A stretch of DNA of 26,195 nucleotides from Ramlibacter tataouinensis. Its GTDB lineage: Bacteria > Pseudomonadota > Gammaproteobacteria > Burkholderiales > Burkholderiaceae_C. The notes beneath the pieces were generated by a model that was not told where the DNA came from, ran no database searches, and worked only from the letters and a program-made list of their open reading frames with translations. The DNA lies in assembly GCA_002427815.1 (NCBI GenBank), contig DIZF01000086.1:1-26195 (forward strand), read 5' to 3'. This document shows positions 24,216 to 26,195 of this stretch, in pieces (positions within the stretch are counted from its first letter, which is position 1; each line of letters starts with the position of its first letter). The translations under genes and the position numbers were made by a program.

Positions 24216-24832
24216 GCGAACATCTCCTTGAGCTTGTCGATGGCGCCCTTGGTGACGAGCACCTTGCGGTAGTGCACCAGCGAGAGCGGATCGGCGTAAC
24301 GCGGCTCGACGACGAGCACGTTCACCAGGTTGCGCGAGGCCAGGTACAGGTTCTCGTCGACTTCCTCGGCGATCACCAGGACCGACTCGAGGTTCATCGC
24401 CTTGAAGCGGGCGGCCAGCTGCTTGGTCTTGGGCGAGTCCACCTTCATGGAGTCGACCACGGCCAGCCGGCCTTCGCGGGCCAGCTGCGAGAAGATGGAT
24501 GCCATGCCGGCCCGGTACATCTTCTTGTTGATCTTCTGGGTGAAGTTCTCGTCCGGCATGTTCGGGAAAATCCGGCCGCCCCCGCGCCACAGCGGCGACG
24601 AGGTCATACCGGCACGGGCGCGGCCCGTCCCCTTCTGCTTGAACGGCTTCTTGGTCGAGTGGTTGACCTGCTCGCGGTCCTTCTGGGCGCGCGTGCCCTG
24701 GCGGGCATTGGCCTGGAAGGCGACGACGATCTGGTGCACCAGGTCTTCGTTGTATTCACGGCCGAACACGGTCTCGGGCGCGTCGTACTTGGACGCGGCC
24801 TGGCCCTGCTCGTTCAGGAGTTCGAGTTGCAT
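24212..24832 (-). CDS. rplD: 50S ribosomal protein L4
   Basis: This 206-residue protein has an extended loop that lines the exit tunnel; the loop bears RAGMTSSPLWRGGGRIFPN (about residues 74-92). In Escherichia coli L4 also represses its own S10 operon through the mRNA leader. That role here is inferred only from homology. It overlaps the rplC stop by one base (TAATG) and rplW by four. Confidence 0.98.
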   Translation of the reverse strand: MQLELLNEQGQAASKYDAPETVFGREYNEDLVHQIVVAFQANARQGTRAQKDREQVNHSTKKPFKQKGTGRARAGMTSSPLWRGGGRIFPNMPDENFTQKINKKMYRAGMASIFSQLAREGRLAVVDSMKVDSPKTKQLAARFKAMNLESVLVIAEEVDENLYLASRNLVNVLVVEPRYADPLSLVHYRKVLVTKGAIDKLKEMFA

Positions 24833-25518
24833 TACTTCGCTCCTTTCGCGGCTGCGGCCTGCGGCCTGGCCTTCACGGCCGGACGCACCGTCACGAATCC
24901 GCCCTTGGAGCCAGGAACCGCACCCCTGATCAGGAGCAGCTGGCGGGCTTCATCGATGCGGAACACGTCCAGGTTCTGGGTGGTGACGGTATCGTCGCCC
25001 AGGTGGCCGGTCATGCGCTTGCCGGGGAACACGCGGCCCGGGTCCTGCGCCATGCCGATCGAGCCGGGCACGTTGTGCGAGCGGCTGTTGCCGTGCGACG
25101 CGCGCTGCGACTTCATGTGGTGGCGCTTGATGGTGCCGGCGAAGCCCTTGCCGATGGTCGTGCCCTGCACGTCGACCTTCTGGCCCACGGCGAACACGTC
25201 GGCGGCAGGCACCGTAGCGCCCGCAGCGTACTTGGCGGCGGCTTCCTGGGTCACGCGGAATTCCTGGGTGATTTCACCGGCTTCCACACCCGCCTTGGCG
25301 AGGTGGCCGGCTTGCGGCTTGGTCACGCGCGAGGCCTTGCGCGAACCGAACGTGACCTGCAAGGACACGTAGCCGTCGTTCTCTTGGGTCTTCACCTGGG
25401 TCACGCGGTTGTTCGACACATCCACCACCGTGACGGGAACTGCGTCCCCATCATCGGTGAACAGGCGCATCATGCCCACCTTGCGGCCCAGCAACCCGAG
25501 GGAGTTGCTTTGACTCAT
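24832..25518 (-). CDS. rplC: 50S ribosomal protein L3
   Basis: This 228-residue early-assembly protein has a long loop that reaches the peptidyl-transferase centre. SLGLLGRKVGMMRLF opens it. The loop segment NSRSHNVPGSIGMAQDPGRV (144-163) includes Gln158, which aligns with the glutamine methylated by PrmB in Escherichia coli. The ATG at 25518 has GGAG upstream. Its own promoter-like sequence lies about 150 bp upstream, separating it from rpsJ. Confidence 0.98.
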   Translation of the reverse strand: MSQSNSLGLLGRKVGMMRLFTDDGDAVPVTVVDVSNNRVTQVKTQENDGYVSLQVTFGSRKASRVTKPQAGHLAKAGVEAGEITQEFRVTQEAAAKYAAGATVPAADVFAVGQKVDVQGTTIGKGFAGTIKRHHMKSQRASHGNSRSHNVPGSIGMAQDPGRVFPGKRMTGHLGDDTVTTQNLDVFRIDEARQLLLIRGAVPGSKGGFVTVRPAVKARPQAAAAKGAK

Positions 25519-25617
25519 TTTGTTGCTCCGTTACTTCCGCCGCAGCCGCTGCAATTGGCTTCTGCGTTTGACGCCGGGGCTTGCGGCCCAGGCGTTCGAA
25601 AGAAGGTTGATAAAACC

Positions 25618-25633
25618 CGCCCACTGCTGGGCG
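25618..25633 (-). promoter_or_regulatory. Attenuator-like hairpin in the rplC leader
   Basis: A 6-bp stem CGCCCA/TGGGCG with a four-base loop is followed on the minus strand by GGTTTTA, a short U run. It lies about 30 bases into the predicted leader of the rplC transcript and could act as a weak transcription attenuator. A second GC-rich hairpin can form at about 25570-25598. The pairing is visible; the function is inferred. Confidence 0.4.
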
Positions 25634-25667
25634 ATTCGCTCCACCCGCAATTCGGGCGAAGCCGCAA

Positions 25668-25697
25668 ATTATAACGCGCTCCGGCAGTTTCCCGCAA
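25668..25697 (-). promoter_or_regulatory. Sigma-70 promoter for rplC and downstream genes
   Basis: On the minus strand TTGCGG (25692-25697) and a perfect TATAAT (25668-25673) are separated by 18 bp. Transcription would start near 25661 and give a leader of about 140 nt before the rplC ATG. This places a promoter inside what is one operon (rpsJ-rplC) in Escherichia coli. Confidence 0.7.
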
Positions 25698-25723
25698 GAG
25701 CGCGTATGACTTCCTTTTTCCGT

Positions 25724-25743
25724 GCCGGGGCCCGGGCCCCGGC
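25724..25743. repeat. Perfect 20-bp GC palindrome after rpsJ
   Basis: A self-complementary 20-base sequence of only G and C begins seven bases downstream of the rpsJ stop codon. It can form a very stable hairpin, but no T run follows on either strand, so it is not a standard terminator. It may pause transcription or protect the 3' end of the tuf-rpsJ mRNA. Confidence 0.65.
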
Positions 25744-25749
25744 CAGGAC

Positions 25750-26064
25750 CTACTGCAGCTTGATTTCGACGTCCACGCCGGCCGGCAGGTCCAGCTTCAT
25801 CAGCGCGTCCACGGTCTTGTCCGTCGGGTCGACGATGTCCATCAGGCGCTGGTGGGTGCGGATTTCGAACTGGTCCCGGCTGCTCTTGTTGACGTGCGGC
25901 GAGCGCAGGATGTCGAAGCGCTTCATGCGCGTCGGCAGGGGCACGGGGCCCTTGACGATGGCGCCGGTGCGCTTGGCGGTGTCGACGATCTCCGCGGCAG
26001 ACTGGTCGATCAGCTTGTAATCGAATGCCTTGAGGCGGATGCGGATTTTCTGTTGGGTGGCCAT
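25750..26064 (-). CDS. rpsJ: 30S ribosomal protein S10 (NusE)
   Basis: This 104-residue protein belongs to the 30S head and also acts in transcription antitermination with NusB and NusG. MATQQKIRIRLKAFDYKLID and GPVPLPTRMKRFDILRSPHVNK are diagnostic. It lies only 15 bp after the tuf stop codon and is probably cotranscribed with the str operon. A gap of 231 bp with a promoter separates it from rplC. Confidence 0.98.
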   Translation of the reverse strand: MATQQKIRIRLKAFDYKLIDQSAAEIVDTAKRTGAIVKGPVPLPTRMKRFDILRSPHVNKSSRDQFEIRTHQRLMDIVDPTDKTVDALMKLDLPAGVDVEIKLQ

Positions 26065-26079
26065 GACTGTGTTCCTAAT

Positions 26080-26195
26080 TTACTCAAGTACCTTGGCAAC
26101 CACGCCCGAACCCACGGTCTTGCCGCCTTCGCGGATGGCAAAACGCAGACCCTCTTCCATGGCGATCGGATTGATCAGCTTGACGGTGATCGACA
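26080..26195 (-). CDS. tuf: Elongation factor Tu, C-terminal part (partial)
   Basis: Only the last 38 codons and the TAA stop (26080-26082) lie inside the window. The translated end reads SITVKLINPIAMEEGLRFAI, then REGGKTVGSGVVAKVLE, the standard C-terminus of EF-Tu domain 3. The protein delivers aminoacyl-tRNA to the ribosome. Its place just upstream of rpsJ marks the usual str-S10 junction. Whether a second tuf copy exists cannot be seen here. Confidence 0.97.
   Translation of the reverse strand, partial: SITVKLINPIAMEEGLRFAIREGGKTVGSGVVAKVLE

Noticed and set aside
25724..25743. The perfect GC palindrome after rpsJ as an intrinsic terminator.
   Set aside because: Neither side carries a T run; on the minus strand it is followed by an A-rich sequence. 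It was kept as a palindrome of unknown role.

Overview
The window reads as ordinary chromosome from a GC-rich betaproteobacterium, most likely Burkholderiales and probably Comamonadaceae. This is inferred from the protein sequences, the atpIBEFHAGDC order, the dat-DUF493-lipB-lipA block, the long S3 tail and the style of the intergenic repeats. The genus cannot be fixed from sequence alone.

Layout. (1) 1-7575, minus strand: the complete F1Fo ATP synthase operon atpI-B-E-F-H-A-G-D-C. It has a consensus -10 upstream of atpI and an intrinsic terminator at the far left. The gaps on both sides of atpC are filled by a family of imperfect REP-like repeats. (2) 7721-11581, plus strand: a D-amino-acid aminotransferase, a DUF493 protein, lipB and lipA (lipoate assembly), then an EamA/DMT exporter. 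(3) 11583-15896, minus strand: a tightly overlapping set of lipoprotein, MFS transporter, PTS EIIA, HPr and Enzyme I. The ptsH-ptsI gap is rich in repeats and hairpins. (4) 15932-17902, plus strand: a family III CoA-transferase followed directly by an alpha/beta hydrolase. (5) 17963-19246: divergent cytochrome c' and cytochrome b561 genes. (6) 19329-20436: a GNAT acetyltransferase converging on a Prx5-type peroxiredoxin, with a REP-like inverted repeat filling the gap between them. (7) 20511-26195, minus strand: the S10 ribosomal protein cluster (tuf end, rpsJ, rplC-D-W-B, rpsS, rplV, rpsC, rplP, rpmC, rpsQ), closed by a strong hairpin terminator.

How the genes work together. The window is dominated by housekeeping: ATP synthesis, lipoylation of 2-oxoacid dehydrogenases, PTS phosphorelay signalling and ribosome assembly. 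Transport and small-molecule genes lie between these blocks. No prophage, insertion sequence with a transposase, CRISPR array, rRNA or complete tRNA was seen.

I found no clearly new multi-gene system. The most interesting material is intergenic: two subfamilies of a REP-like element on one scaffold, flanking atpC and filling the GNAT/prx gap; a set of genes with a -10-like hexamer 6-8 nt before the ATG and no visible Shine-Dalgarno, which suggests leaderless mRNAs; an internal promoter with a structured leader between rpsJ and rplC; a composite repeat and hairpin between ptsH and ptsI; and a hairpin that may occlude the lipA ribosome binding site.
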